The notes under the pieces: generated by a model
Told to the model about the DNA's origin: nothing
The model's database searches: none
The model's input: the letters and a program-made list of their open reading frames with translations, nothing else
Part shown: positions 6,746 through 14,760 of the stretch, piece after piece
How positions within the stretch are numbered: the stretch's first letter is position 1
Layout of the letters: every line of letters begins with the position of its first letter
Translations under genes and position numbers: made by a program
Virus record (IMG/VR): IMGVR_UViG_3300010885_031493
Span: 1 to 45,623 of that record
Strand: one strand, 5' to 3'
Origin: a virus
Length of the DNA: 45,623 nt

Positions 6746-7683
6746 TAGTATTCTTCGAGTTTTATATCACAGATAGAATTTAAACCAATATTGAACTTCT
6801 TATATAATTCCCAATCTTGTGCTTGTGATCCACCACCAGGTTGAATAACCCAACCCTTTCTTAGATTGCTAATACAGTCCTCAATCATTATTTGTTCAAA
6901 CCATTTCTTCTTAATATCCCCAAGAAATTCATCATCATCCCTATTCTTCTTACAAAGAGATTTGTAGTCAAACATTAAAAGCTTAGAATCTCTACCGTGA
7001 CTTCCAAATATATGATCAATTCCCAAATCACTCATAAGCTCATGTCGCATTTGCTCGACTGGATCAGTGAATACTTTTTTAATCTTTTGAATGAAGGCAT
7101 CGAATGTTCTATCACCAAAGTCTGATCCACTTATATAGTAAGGTAATGTTTTATCTTCACCTCTCTTAATATTCCAATAGTCCAAAGACTTTGATTGTAA
7201 GTCGACGCACATATCCCAAACATCTTGTCGTATCATAACCCACGAGAGGTCACAATCCTTCTTCTCCGAATTCATATCCGGTACTTTTCCCTTGTCAGTG
7301 CATGCTGTCTTAGATAAGTCGTAATACTGTGGTTGATTCCTAAATGAGCCAGCTCGCTCAATTCCTCTTATTAAATCAAGTAGTCCCCAATCTTTAAACT
7401 CCTCGTCATCTGTAATGATTACATTACCAAATTTTTCTTTTAAGGTTGATTCTATTACTTTATAATTCCAATCCTCATCAACATCTTCAATACTACCGTA
7501 GTCGTCATACTTCCCACTAATTGCTAAGAAAGCGGGTGACAATAACCCAGTTGAATAAACATATCCTGATTGACCCAAAATACTTTGTTTATTAAACCCT
7601 GCTTGTAGAAATACTAACTTTATTTTATCACCTGCGATTATCGGTAAATTCGATATCATACAAGTTCCGTTCCAACATCCCAT
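6745..7683 (-). CDS. Unknown phage protein of the MGCWNxTC type
   Basis: 312 aa. It opens MGCWNGTCMISNLPI, an N-terminus I associate with conserved hypothetical proteins of large phages; no activity is known to me. There is a Gly/Ser-rich loop near the end (QPGGGSQAQDWELY) and conserved-looking Trp/His/Asp residues (DHIFGSHGRDSK). The initial CxxxxC after Met may be an N-terminal nucleophile or metal site, but this is speculation. It is the largest member of this operon. It overlaps the downstream gene by 1 nt. Confidence 0.75.
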   Translation of the reverse strand: MGCWNGTCMISNLPIIAGDKIKLVFLQAGFNKQSILGQSGYVYSTGLLSPAFLAISGKYDDYGSIEDVDEDWNYKVIESTLKEKFGNVIITDDEEFKDWGLLDLIRGIERAGSFRNQPQYYDLSKTACTDKGKVPDMNSEKKDCDLSWVMIRQDVWDMCVDLQSKSLDYWNIKRGEDKTLPYYISGSDFGDRTFDAFIQKIKKVFTDPVEQMRHELMSDLGIDHIFGSHGRDSKLLMFDYKSLCKKNRDDDEFLGDIKKKWFEQIMIEDCISNLRKGWVIQPGGGSQAQDWELYKKFNIGLNSICDIKLEEY

Positions 7684-7693
7684 ATTTATATTT

Positions 7694-8146
7694 TTAAATT
7701 CCTAATTTTTCCAATTGTTTTTCTCTATCCATAGCTTTTCTTTTAGCTGGATCCGACTTCTCATATAATATTTTCTCATAGATAACATGTTGTATCCTAC
7801 GTTGATAATAATATTGTATGGGGAAATATATATCGGCTGATAAACTGTAAGAGAATTTCTTCAATAGTACATCAAAAGGATACGCGCTAGAACTAGTATC
7901 AATATATGTAATTTTACTAATACCCCACATATAATAATTATCAACTATTCCATCCACAATGATACTAAATTTATCAGTCTCTAATCGAGTACATGTCTTA
8001 ACATCATGAACTACATCACCGGAGTGTGCGTAAATACCCAGTGAATGTCTATTCTCATAGATATAGGCATATCTCTTTATATTATCAAGTTGTATATAAA
8101 ATGATAATGGTATAAATAGTAATATTATAAGAATTGATGCAATCAT
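7694..8146 (-). CDS. Membrane-anchored small protein
   Basis: 150 aa, unknown. N-terminal membrane helix (IASILIILLFIPLSFYI), then an exposed, Tyr-rich domain and a basic helical C-terminus (KRKAMDREKQLEKLGI). It is coupled to the upstream gene by a 4-nt overlap. Its end is a weak echo of the charged helical tails in this operon but not a true RDxKI motif. Confidence 0.65.
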   Translation of the reverse strand: MIASILIILLFIPLSFYIQLDNIKRYAYIYENRHSLGIYAHSGDVVHDVKTCTRLETDKFSIIVDGIVDNYYMWGISKITYIDTSSSAYPFDVLLKKFSYSLSADIYFPIQYYYQRRIQHVIYEKILYEKSDPAKRKAMDREKQLEKLGI

Positions 8147-8538
8147 TTTAATAGCTTTTTAATCTTTTGATCTCTCTCATAGGATTTGATAAAATCCTTA
8201 TACTCTGGTGTATCTATTTCTTCTCTCAGTTGTGAATTATATTCGTTACTGTAGTAGTGTGGAGTGAAATACAACACAGTTAACAGATATATTGTCCATA
8301 AGGGTATCGTTAATGTGTATATTAGTCTAGTGCTACCGCTGAAATAGAATAGTATATAGAATCCTTGAACTACTAAAAAGTATTTCAAAATCTTATGCTT
8401 GTTTAACCGCTTAGATCTAAACTTAATATCATATGCAAACTTAGGCGAACCATTTCGTAGGCTATATTCCAATAGTCTTATACAAAGTAGAAAAGTTGGC
8501 ATTGCATATAATAGCAGAACCACAAATAAATCATACAT
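8143..8538 (-). CDS. Multi-pass membrane protein with RDxKIxKLL tail
   Basis: 131 aa with about three hydrophobic helices (residues ~2-24, ~52-70, ~73-92) separated by a basic loop (KFRSKRLNKHK). The soluble C-terminus ends SYERDQKIKKLLK, so the shared tail is predicted to face one defined side, probably the cytoplasm. It overlaps the downstream gene by 4 nt and touches the upstream gene at one base. Confidence 0.65.
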   Translation of the reverse strand: MYDLFVVLLLYAMPTFLLCIRLLEYSLRNGSPKFAYDIKFRSKRLNKHKILKYFLVVQGFYILFYFSGSTRLIYTLTIPLWTIYLLTVLYFTPHYYSNEYNSQLREEIDTPEYKDFIKSYERDQKIKKLLK

Positions 8539-8819
8539 TATACAGGTTGTTTAAAAAACATCAAATCTTTATAGTAGTCCCATACTTGCTCGTCAGTCCA
8601 TCTCCAACCGTATCTATTCAGTCTACCATTTCTATCATAGAGTGGTTTATCGGATTCAGGCTTGAGATCATGCCCAACAACTTTATTGCCTTCTTTAACT
8701 TCAACAAGGTAATTACTATCAAGTGCGACCCACCATCCAAAATCTTCATCATCAAGTTTCATGTATGCGGGGGTGCAGTCTTTTTTCCAAAACATTCTTG
8801 TTCCCTTTTTATATTTCAT
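8538..8819 (-). CDS. Small Trp-rich unknown protein, first gene of operon
   Basis: I choose the start at 8819 (MKYKKGTRMFWKK, 93 aa). The open frame extends 15 codons further upstream, but that part would run through the -7 promoter element at 8835-8842. The body is Trp/Asp rich (DEDFGWWVALDSNYLVEV, YGWRWTDEQVWDYYKDL). Function is unknown. It is the promoter-proximal gene of the operon that runs to about 4420. Confidence 0.65.
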   Translation of the reverse strand: MKYKKGTRMFWKKDCTPAYMKLDDEDFGWWVALDSNYLVEVKEGNKVVGHDLKPESDKPLYDRNGRLNRYGWRWTDEQVWDYYKDLMFFKQPV

Positions 8820-8834
8820 ATATAGAAATATTAA

Positions 8835-8865
8835 CAAATATACGATATTTTTACGAGTAGGCAAA
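8835..8865 (-). promoter_or_regulatory. Bacteroidetes primary-sigma-like promoter
   Basis: On the minus strand: TTTG, 19 nt, TATATTTG, ending 15 nt before the start at 8819. The TTTG half is the end of the T-tract of the hairpin at 8865-8890. It probably drives the whole 8819-4420 operon with host polymerase. Confidence 0.7.
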
Positions 8866-8890
8866 AAAAAGTCCCTTTCGGGACTTTTTT
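8865..8890. terminator. Strong hairpin terminator
   Basis: AAAAAAGTCCC, loop TTTC, GGGACTTTTTT. It lies right after the stop of the 69-aa gene (8889) and ends transcription before the next operon. Confidence 0.85.
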
Positions 8891-9098
8891 AGTTTAAGCT
8901 TTTTAAAATGTTTAGTATAGCTTCGTTATGTTCTTCACAATCAGCATCAGAGTATGACTCTTTAAACTCTAATCCAATTAACTCTTTGTGTGTTGCACTA
9001 AGCAGTTTTAAAAAGTCATTAGCTGCCCAAGTTGCTTCTGGGGGTGTATCAGAACCCCAACTGTAAAGCAATGTAGTAAAACATTTATATATTGTCAT
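8889..9098 (-). CDS. Small unknown protein
   Basis: 69 aa, helical and acidic (ESYSDADCEEHNEAILNILKSLN). No known motif. It stands alone between the terminator at 8865 and the gene ending at 9137. The C-terminal helix LNILKSLN is similar in placement to the IxKIL tails but has no RD. Confidence 0.6.
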   Translation of the reverse strand: MTIYKCFTTLLYSWGSDTPPEATWAANDFLKLLSATHKELIGLEFKESYSDADCEEHNEAILNILKSLN

Positions 9099-9136
9099 AT
9101 TATGAATTTTTGTAAAGATAAGGATAATATTTGATA

Positions 9137-9562
9137 TTATTTCTTCTTAACATATATTTCACATTCATGTACAACATATTCACTACCATTAACGTATGAA
9201 GAATGTCTATTGGTGGTATATTTAGTTATAACCTTGAATCCAATCGCGTCTAATCTCTTACTAAATTTCTGCATCAATTCACTAAACTTTTCGATAGCAG
9301 GGGTGAATACGAAGATAATTTGCGAATCTTCTCTATAATATGTATTTCTTGGGTCTCTTTCACTTGTTACAAAGTAATAAAAGTTTGGATTTATTGATAA
9401 AAAATCCTCAGATAGGTCATCTACTTCGCTGAATGGATATTCTTTGAATATTCCAGTTTTTGGTAGTCTATCTTCAATATAGAAGGTAAACATATCCTGA
9501 ATAGTATATCTATCATCTTGTGATAAGCTATTTCTATCTATAAACTTTTTTATAAATCTCAT
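9137..9562 (-). CDS. Unknown protein, variant MRFIKKF leader
   Basis: 141 aa. It begins MRFIKKFIDRN, a divergent form of the MKxIKLFE leader. The body alternates strands and helices, with a central hydrophobic strand IIFVFTPAIEKF and a C-terminal strand pair ending HECEIYVKKK. It is translated directly after the gene at 9562-10131 (1-nt overlap). Function is unknown. Confidence 0.65.
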   Translation of the reverse strand: MRFIKKFIDRNSLSQDDRYTIQDMFTFYIEDRLPKTGIFKEYPFSEVDDLSEDFLSINPNFYYFVTSERDPRNTYYREDSQIIFVFTPAIEKFSELMQKFSKRLDAIGFKVITKYTTNRHSSYVNGSEYVVHECEIYVKKK

Positions 9563-10131
9563 TAGTTGTAATCTCTTTGATCTGGTGCTGCTCCTAATTC
9601 CTCACAGAAATCTAAGAACTCTTCACCATTAATTATATCTTTCTTACTTACCCAATCCATTATTTCTTTACGAACAGAAACTAGTCTATCATAAGTGAAT
9701 CCTACTTCGGGCCACCAAATTCCATAGGATGAATCATCAATACTATGTATATCAGCTTTCATCGTATAATATGGCATTTTATTCTCATCGTATCTAAATT
9801 TAGCACCAGTAGGACATAGAATAGTAAGAGATATTGGATTATATTCACGGTTATATAAATGTCTCTTGGTTTCAGTATCAACCTTTTTAAGTGTTATCAT
9901 CTCATCTCTTGTAACAAATTGATCAGGGTATTGCCCTTTACCTTTTCTACTTGTAGTGTGTTCAAAGTGTACCCCCTCAAACCAGGTGTTTAGATATTTA
10001 CCTAGTTCATCTTTTTTAAGAGAATAAACTGAATAATAGTCACTATAAGGACCATTTTCTGATTCGCGAGTGGGCCATTTCCTAACTTTAGAAATGTTTG
10101 TTAGCTCTTCAAATAATTTTAAATGTTTCAT
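9562..10131 (-). CDS. Unknown protein with MKHLKLFEE leader
   Basis: 189 aa. It opens MKHLKLFEELTNISK. The rest has no similarity I recognise; it is rich in Tyr/Trp and ends with an acidic helix (EEFLDFCEELGAAPDQ). LFE matches the [LI]xE rule for T4-type prohead protease sites, so head packaging with leader removal is a reasonable inference. It is first in a two-gene unit, and an AT-rich TATAATATATAATT precedes the start. Confidence 0.7.
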   Translation of the reverse strand: MKHLKLFEELTNISKVRKWPTRESENGPYSDYYSVYSLKKDELGKYLNTWFEGVHFEHTTSRKGKGQYPDQFVTRDEMITLKKVDTETKRHLYNREYNPISLTILCPTGAKFRYDENKMPYYTMKADIHSIDDSSYGIWWPEVGFTYDRLVSVRKEIMDWVSKKDIINGEEFLDFCEELGAAPDQRDYN

Positions 10132-10142
10132 TAATTATATAT

Positions 10143-10150
10143 TATATTTG
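10143..10150 (+). promoter_or_regulatory. TATATTTG -7-like element
   Basis: TATATTTG 17 nt before the start at 10168. The upstream TTTG half is not clear. Confidence 0.4.
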
Positions 10151-10167
10151 TAAAATAGGAATTTAAC

Positions 10168-10422
10168 ATGAATACTGCATACTTGAATAAGTGGAAAAAC
10201 CTAAATAAGGTTTTAGAAGAATATACATTTGTAATATCGAACACAATAGATGATTGGAATCATTGCTACTATTCAAATAAGTTTGATGGTAGGCTAGAAT
10301 ATGATATTGAAAGTGATGAAATATCAATCTATGACGTTGATAACATCGAAATAAGATACTTATCCGAATCAACTCTTAATGAATTGGAACTGAGGCATAC
10401 ACTTGAATTCATCTTGCTTTAA
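10168..10422 (+). CDS. Small acidic unknown protein
   Basis: 84 aa, unknown. Acidic and Tyr/Asn rich, with a possible C-terminal amphipathic helix (NELELRHTLEFILL). It is a lone plus-strand gene between two minus-strand units. It overlaps the end of the oxygenase gene by 4 nt tail-to-tail. The TATATTTG element in front supports it being real. Confidence 0.55.
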   Translation: MNTAYLNKWKNLNKVLEEYTFVISNTIDDWNHCYYSNKFDGRLEYDIESDEISIYDVDNIEIRYLSESTLNELELRHTLEFILL

Positions 10423-11045
10423 CGTTGAAAATACTTTTCAATTCGTTTACTTAGTCTTACTCTTGGATCAGAATCATCTCTACCTAATGTTGCATAAGGC
10501 AGAACAAATCCAAAGCTCAGAAGTATTCTTCGTGAGTTAAATTCATTTGTCCAATGTCTATATAGAGAGGCTTCAAAGCAATACATATCTGTTTGCTCTA
10601 TATCCAATATGTCTTTATCAATAAAGAATTGATAATCATCTGCTAATACACTTATGTTACACTTGTAATTTATGTAACCTTCTATGGCGGCATCGTAGTG
10701 ATGGTTTATTTTACCACCTTTATTCATATCAACTGCTTGTAGAAATATATTATCAGTAGGAATACCGATAGTCGTTGATATTCTCTTAATTATAGTTTTA
10801 ATAACTATTGGTAGCTCATCTTGACTAACCTTTGTAGCCGATTGAAAGTTTGTTATATAGTTTGTCAACTTGGTATTGGATATATCAAATATGTTTGATG
10901 TCCCATTAAGTTCACTCGCTAGTATAGTTATGTGCTTATTGCTTACCTTAGGAGAGAGATTGATGGAGTTAACCCAATCTATAATTGAGTTAACTTCATC
11001 ATTACTTATAAATTTCCTTACTATTTTATAATTTGTAGATTCCAT
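10419..11045 (-). CDS. 2-oxoglutarate/Fe(II)-dependent dioxygenase
   Basis: 208 aa. The iron ligands are visible as HxD in NHHYDAAIEG (H116/D118) and a distal His in LYRHWTNEFN (H164). Nine residues later SRRILLSFGF supplies the Arg (about R173) that binds the 2-oxoglutarate carboxylate. Spacing and length fit the prolyl-hydroxylase/AlkB-like superfamily. These enzymes hydroxylate or demethylate proteins or nucleic acids; the substrate is unknown here. Phages often carry such genes next to virion genes. It overlaps the upstream gene by 25 nt. Confidence 0.75.
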   Translation of the reverse strand: MESTNYKIVRKFISNDEVNSIIDWVNSINLSPKVSNKHITILASELNGTSNIFDISNTKLTNYITNFQSATKVSQDELPIVIKTIIKRISTTIGIPTDNIFLQAVDMNKGGKINHHYDAAIEGYINYKCNISVLADDYQFFIDKDILDIEQTDMYCFEASLYRHWTNEFNSRRILLSFGFVLPYATLGRDDSDPRVRLSKRIEKYFQR

Positions 11046-11338
11046 TTTGCTAAGAATTCTTTTGGACTGGACTGTTCGATTATTGAATGTTCTTGGACTG
11101 ATAACAATTTTTGATAACCTGCATCATCAACGTTACAAAAGCAAAACCAATGAGTTGCTGGTTGCTTACCGGTCTCGGATAAAGGAATGCTTAGGTGTTG
11201 CTTTGACTCTTCTGATAGAGAGTCCTTGAATCCTCTAATTAGAGGGTGTATATCCTGTTCAACTTTTGTAAAGATATCTTTACTATTCTCTCTAGCTTTT
11301 GTGACATTAGCATCATCACAAATTATACATAGTTTCAT
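11021..11338 (-). CDS. Unknown small protein with Cys pairs
   Basis: 105 aa. It begins MKLCIICDDANVTKAR and carries CFCNVDD in the middle, giving four Cys that could bind metal or redox pair. Function is unknown. It overlaps the oxygenase start by 25 nt, so the two are translationally linked and may cooperate. Confidence 0.65.
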   Translation of the reverse strand: MKLCIICDDANVTKARENSKDIFTKVEQDIHPLIRGFKDSLSEESKQHLSIPLSETGKQPATHWFCFCNVDDAGYQKLLSVQEHSIIEQSSPKEFLAKWNLQIIK

Positions 11339-11353
11339 ATTATTTATTTATTT

Positions 11354-12601
11354 TTATATACCTATTATATTTGTATTTAAGTAGTCAGTGTTGTATGGTG
11401 TAAAATAGAGAAATTCTGCCTCATATGTTTCAACATTTAATTCTGCTATACAAGTAAATAGTTGACTAAGTTCCTTGTCATTACAGTATAGATGAGTATA
11501 TATTCTACTATTTACGTTTATTATATCTATAATAAACCATACTTTATTTATACTCACATTTGGAACATTGTTTAGTGTTATTGGAGATATACTTTCTTGA
11601 ATAAACTGTGCCAAGTTCATATCAAATAGTCCCAATAAGGCAATTGGTGCACCATATGGAACTGATGTAGAAAGTACCACATCACCATAATTTACTAAGC
11701 CAGTTAGATATAAACCACTATCAGTGCCATCTGAAATAGCTACCAGGCTTGCGGATCCAGTTACATCAATTCTAACTATTTTACTCCAAAGATTATTATT
11801 ATAATCTATAAATAGAAGTCTATCAGTATAGACAAATGATTCACCATCATAAAACATTGAAGTTGGGCATGATTGCGCAACAGTTTCAGTAACTGTTATA
11901 ACTAATGAATGAGAAGCACCTCCAATTTGTTCAGGTGTTACGGTTATAATATCACCTACTTTGAATAGATCACCAAAATTTGATACTGATACATTAGAAA
12001 CTACACCGTCAGTTACGACTATGTCAAATGTCACCCCATATCCATTATTAGGTGCAGACTGTTTTACTGGTGAAATACTGGTATATATATTATTAGTGCC
12101 CGCTACTGAGCTATAGGTTATTGACAATACTGCACCACCTATTTGACTTAATATGGTATCATTTATTACGGTTGTATTTCCAGATTCATCCATTGATCCA
12201 AAGATATACTTATCTCCATATTCTTGATTATCAGAAAAGTATCCTGATGTATTTCTCGTGATGAAGTATGTAGACCCATTATCGTCCTTTGATAATATAG
12301 ATGGTCCTGAAAAATCTTCACTGAATGGTATTAAGGTTGAGTTGTCTTCTACATCAAATAGAACATAATCTTCTTGATTAGTTGCGGGAACTTTAAATCC
12401 AAATAATCTAAATTGTGTTTTAGTATTTCTACTACCTCCAGCCCCTGCTCCAGCACCTGCCGCAGCCGATGCCGCCGCCGCGCTAAAGGTATTTTCCATC
12501 ATCGTGTTCGATTGATGTAAGAAGTATTGTCTAGCTTGCTCTTGTGGAGAAAGTGTTTGTATTCTAGGTAGATTCCTAAATTGTTCCCAATTATTGTACA
12601 T
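11354..12601 (-). CDS. Probable virion (fibre/decoration) protein
   Basis: 415 aa. The N-terminus (YNNWEQFRNLPRIQTLSPQEQARQYF split at ~5-30) is helical and adaptor-like. Residues ~40-56 are a low-complexity Ala/Gly linker (SAAAASAAAGAGAGAGG). The rest is Ser/Thr/Gly/Asn-rich beta repeats, including GGAVLSITYSSVAGTNN and GVTFDIVVTDGVVSNVSVSNFGD cut around ~155-215, as in phage appendage proteins. A phage-type promoter motif precedes the start. A structural role is inferred from composition and promoter class; the exact component is not known. Confidence 0.65.
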   Translation of the reverse strand: MYNNWEQFRNLPRIQTLSPQEQARQYFLHQSNTMMENTFSAAAASAAAGAGAGAGGSRNTKTQFRLFGFKVPATNQEDYVLFDVEDNSTLIPFSEDFSGPSILSKDDNGSTYFITRNTSGYFSDNQEYGDKYIFGSMDESGNTTVINDTILSQIGGAVLSITYSSVAGTNNIYTSISPVKQSAPNNGYGVTFDIVVTDGVVSNVSVSNFGDLFKVGDIITVTPEQIGGASHSLVITVTETVAQSCPTSMFYDGESFVYTDRLLFIDYNNNLWSKIVRIDVTGSASLVAISDGTDSGLYLTGLVNYGDVVLSTSVPYGAPIALLGLFDMNLAQFIQESISPITLNNVPNVSINKVWFIIDIINVNSRIYTHLYCNDKELSQLFTCIAELNVETYEAEFLYFTPYNTDYLNTNIIGI

Positions 12602-12621
12602 TTTTATAATTTATTTTTATG

Positions 12622-12634
12622 TATATATTAAAAA
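12622..12634 (-). promoter_or_regulatory. TTTTTAATATATA phage promoter motif
   Basis: On the minus strand: TTTTTAATATATA, 20 nt before the start at 12601. Its T-tract is the tail of the hairpin at 12634-12661. Confidence 0.5.
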
Positions 12635-12661
12635 TGAGTTATATCATTTATAACTTCTCAT
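12634..12661 (-). terminator. Hairpin terminator overlapping a stop codon
   Basis: On the minus strand: ATGAGAAGTTAT, loop AAATGAT, ATAACTCAT (2-nt bulge), followed by TTTTT. It overlaps the stop of the gene ending at 12648. Confidence 0.55.
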
Positions 12662-13493
12662 TTAGTAGATATATTAATCCATCAATCTGATCACACTTGT
12701 AATACATGTAATACTCCACGACATCATCATTATTATCTATCTGAAAGAAATCCATGTAGTCTCTATCTCTGGTTGGATTTATATAACCACCAGCAACTCT
12801 AACTATAAACCAATCATCATTCACTTTTGATATAAGTATTTTACTCGCGAATTGCTTTTGATACACTCTACCTGTGTCGGTGGGTGTTTCATCGGTAACT
12901 ATATCAAATGATTTACCTGCTTGTTGTAGAATATATTTTTTTCGAAATTTATGTTTACTGTTGTATTCTCTGACTACTTCTTTGATTTTATTTCTTTCAG
13001 CAGAGCTTATTATTAATAGTTTGGACTTAGTTCGTTTAGAAAACATATAGTCAGTGAAGTCACTTACAGATATTTCCTTATAGTATTCACTATTGACACT
13101 CTCATTGAACTCATGTTCAAGTTCGTTTACTAACTTATCACTTACTTTACCAATAATACCTTGTAAACACTTAATCAATCCATCCAACTGATCACACTTA
13201 TAATTATGCTTTGCAATTACATGATGTTGCATATCTTCAACAATTTTCTTTATAACTATAAAATAATAATCATCGAACATCTTTATTATTTCAATTAAAG
13301 AATCCTTTAACCGTATGCTCAGTTTATTTCCTATCCTTGAGATTCCATAGTCGATAAATAGACTTTGAAGCTTACGAATTTCAGATAGTTCAAAAGGTAG
13401 TGATTCCTTAATAGCTATCCTATAATCCTGATCATTCATTTTTTGATACAACTCGTTATTGGTTTCGGTTTCAAATAGTTTTAGATATTTCAT
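12648..13493 (-). CDS. Leader protein with two YKCDQxDGL motifs
   Basis: 281 aa. It begins MKYLKLFETETNNE (leader with LFE). It contains the motif YKCDQLDGLIKCL at ~98-110 and again YKCDQIDGLIYLL at the C-terminus, the second preceded by DDWFIVRVAGG. The DxWFxV ... YKCDQxDGLxxCL pair also ends the genes at 33870 and 36277, so this is a paralogous family with one duplicated motif here. Function is unknown. Head packaging is inferred from the leader. It has its own promoter motif and terminator. Confidence 0.75.
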   Translation of the reverse strand: MKYLKLFETETNNELYQKMNDQDYRIAIKESLPFELSEIRKLQSLFIDYGISRIGNKLSIRLKDSLIEIIKMFDDYYFIVIKKIVEDMQHHVIAKHNYKCDQLDGLIKCLQGIIGKVSDKLVNELEHEFNESVNSEYYKEISVSDFTDYMFSKRTKSKLLIISSAERNKIKEVVREYNSKHKFRKKYILQQAGKSFDIVTDETPTDTGRVYQKQFASKILISKVNDDWFIVRVAGGYINPTRDRDYMDFFQIDNNDDVVEYYMYYKCDQIDGLIYLLNEKL

Positions 13494-13497
13494 ATTG

Positions 13498-13510
13498 TAT
13501 ATATAAAAAA
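13498..13510 (-). promoter_or_regulatory. TTTTTTATATATA phage promoter motif
   Basis: On the minus strand: TTTTTTATATATA, 4 nt before the start at 13493. It is almost identical in sequence and position to the one at 2674. Confidence 0.5.
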
Positions 13511-13532
13511 TATTAATTATATTTACAGTTAT

Positions 13533-13751
13533 ATGAATGAGATAGATGAGATAATATTAAAGATGATCCAGGATGATTATCCACATAGGAATATAAAACA
13601 GATATCCGTACTCGAAAATAATGATAGATACTTTGTGACATATAGATCTGATAATCAATACCAATGGGGAAGCGATGTGATTAAGAAACCGTTTGAAAAC
13701 CCTGAGGTCAATCCACAGGATGGAACTGTTAAAGGTGTATATATATTGTAA
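13533..13751 (+). CDS. Array gene 1, tail separated by an apparent frameshift
   Basis: 72 aa as read. It starts MNEIDEIILKMIQDDYPHRN, the helix plus HP/YP-R pattern of the array, and stops at KGVYIL. In another frame directly downstream (to the stop at 13808-13810) the sequence reads KVKQLLRDSKIDKIND, a perfect tail motif, and its stop overlaps the start of array gene 2 as at the other junctions. A one-base change in the run gtatatatattg joins the two. So this is a recent frameshift, a sequencing error, or slippage. Confidence 0.6.
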   Translation: MNEIDEIILKMIQDDYPHRNIKQISVLENNDRYFVTYRSDNQYQWGSDVIKKPFENPEVNPQDGTVKGVYIL

Positions 13752-13802
13752 AGGTTAGTAAGGTTAAACAATTACTGAGAGATAGTAAAATAGATAAAAT
13801 CA

Positions 13803-14015
13803 ATGACTGAGGAAATGATTATGGATTTCATCAAATGGCATCGACCTAATGATACAAAAACTGCCAGTAATATAAGAAATACTAGCACTTCTATAGTGTA
13901 TGATATGTTATACGGAGACGAATGCCCAGTTGTTAGGGTCGAAGTCGATATGTGTTTCTATAAGATGTATATAATAGAAAATAGAAACAAGAAGATAGAA
14001 TGTATAATAAGTTAG
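13803..14015 (+). CDS. Array gene 2
   Basis: 70 aa. It begins MTEEMIMDFIKWHRPND and ends IENRNKKIECIIS, a weakened form of the shared tail. Two beta strands lie between (STSIVYDMLYG, VRVEVDMCFYKMYII). It overlaps the next gene by 16 nt, so ribosomes probably pass from one to the next. The family is unknown. Confidence 0.65.
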   Translation: MTEEMIMDFIKWHRPNDTKTASNIRNTSTSIVYDMLYGDECPVVRVEVDMCFYKMYIIENRNKKIECIIS

Positions 14016-14233
14016 TAGCAGTAATAAATAGAACTCATCCTGATAGAGAAGTGACTAGTTTAGCACCAAATTCCCGTGCTATCCCGAAACTAAATACTTC
14101 ATACAAGATTATATCTTATTATTACAAGGCGAAAGATAATTTTTCATATGTTGATCAGATATATGAACACGAGTTAGAATATATGATTAAAATAATTAGA
14201 GAAGAAAAGATAAATGATATCTTAAATGACTAG
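14000..14233 (+). CDS. Array gene 3
   Basis: 77 aa. It begins MYNKLVAVINRTHPDREV and ends IIREEKINDILND. It has the same plan as its neighbours: N-terminal helix, HPDR, a strand region and a C-terminal helix with the tail. It overlaps the next start by 8 nt. Confidence 0.65.
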   Translation: MYNKLVAVINRTHPDREVTSLAPNSRAIPKLNTSYKIISYYYKAKDNFSYVDQIYEHELEYMIKIIREEKINDILND

Positions 14234-14480
14234 TAAAGATTTGTTAGTAATTGAATATATTAGAGAAAGACACCCATATAGACATTCGGTAGCTGATATA
14301 TCTGATTGGGATATGGATAATGGTGCTGGCTCATTGAGCTATTCATATAGACAGAAAGAGATATTACCAAATGGGGGTGTTTATTGGAAGAGACTTTATG
14401 CAGTAGTATTTAAACATGCTTTTATGGAATATGTATCTGAGATTAGAGATAAGAAAATAAATGAAATTATAAATGATTGA
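14226..14480 (+). CDS. Array gene 4
   Basis: 84 aa. It begins MTSKDLLVIEYIRERHPYRH and ends SEIRDKKINEIIND. The strands LSYSYRQKEIL and LYAVVFKHAFMEYV lie between. The 8-nt stop/start overlap with gene 5 places the final IIND codons over the next ATG. Confidence 0.65.
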   Translation: MTSKDLLVIEYIRERHPYRHSVADISDWDMDNGAGSLSYSYRQKEILPNGGVYWKRLYAVVFKHAFMEYVSEIRDKKINEIIND

Positions 14481-14760
14481 TTTAATAGAAGAATATATAC
14501 TGGAAGTTAGAACTGATATTAAGCTTATAAATATCTGGGCTTCCAACCTAAGTAAAGACAATGTTATATGGACGACTAAGTATTTTAGATATGATTATAA
14601 TTTTGAAACTGGGGCGGTAGATATATCTTTTGTCGATTATTGTATAAGATTTGATTACTGGTTGGCTAATGATCAGTTATGTGATGATGGTATGTTACTT
14701 AAAAACAACTTCACTGAATGGTTAAGAGATAGACAATTAAATAGTATTATAGATGATTGA
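14473..14760 (+). CDS. Array gene 5
   Basis: 95 aa. It begins MIDLIEEYILEVRTD and ends NFTEWLRDRQLNSIIDD. It is longer than its neighbours because of an extra Tyr/Asp/Phe-rich strand region (TKYFRYDYNFETGAVDISF). It has the same 8-nt coupling to the next gene. Confidence 0.65.
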   Translation: MIDLIEEYILEVRTDIKLINIWASNLSKDNVIWTTKYFRYDYNFETGAVDISFVDYCIRFDYWLANDQLCDDGMLLKNNFTEWLRDRQLNSIIDD

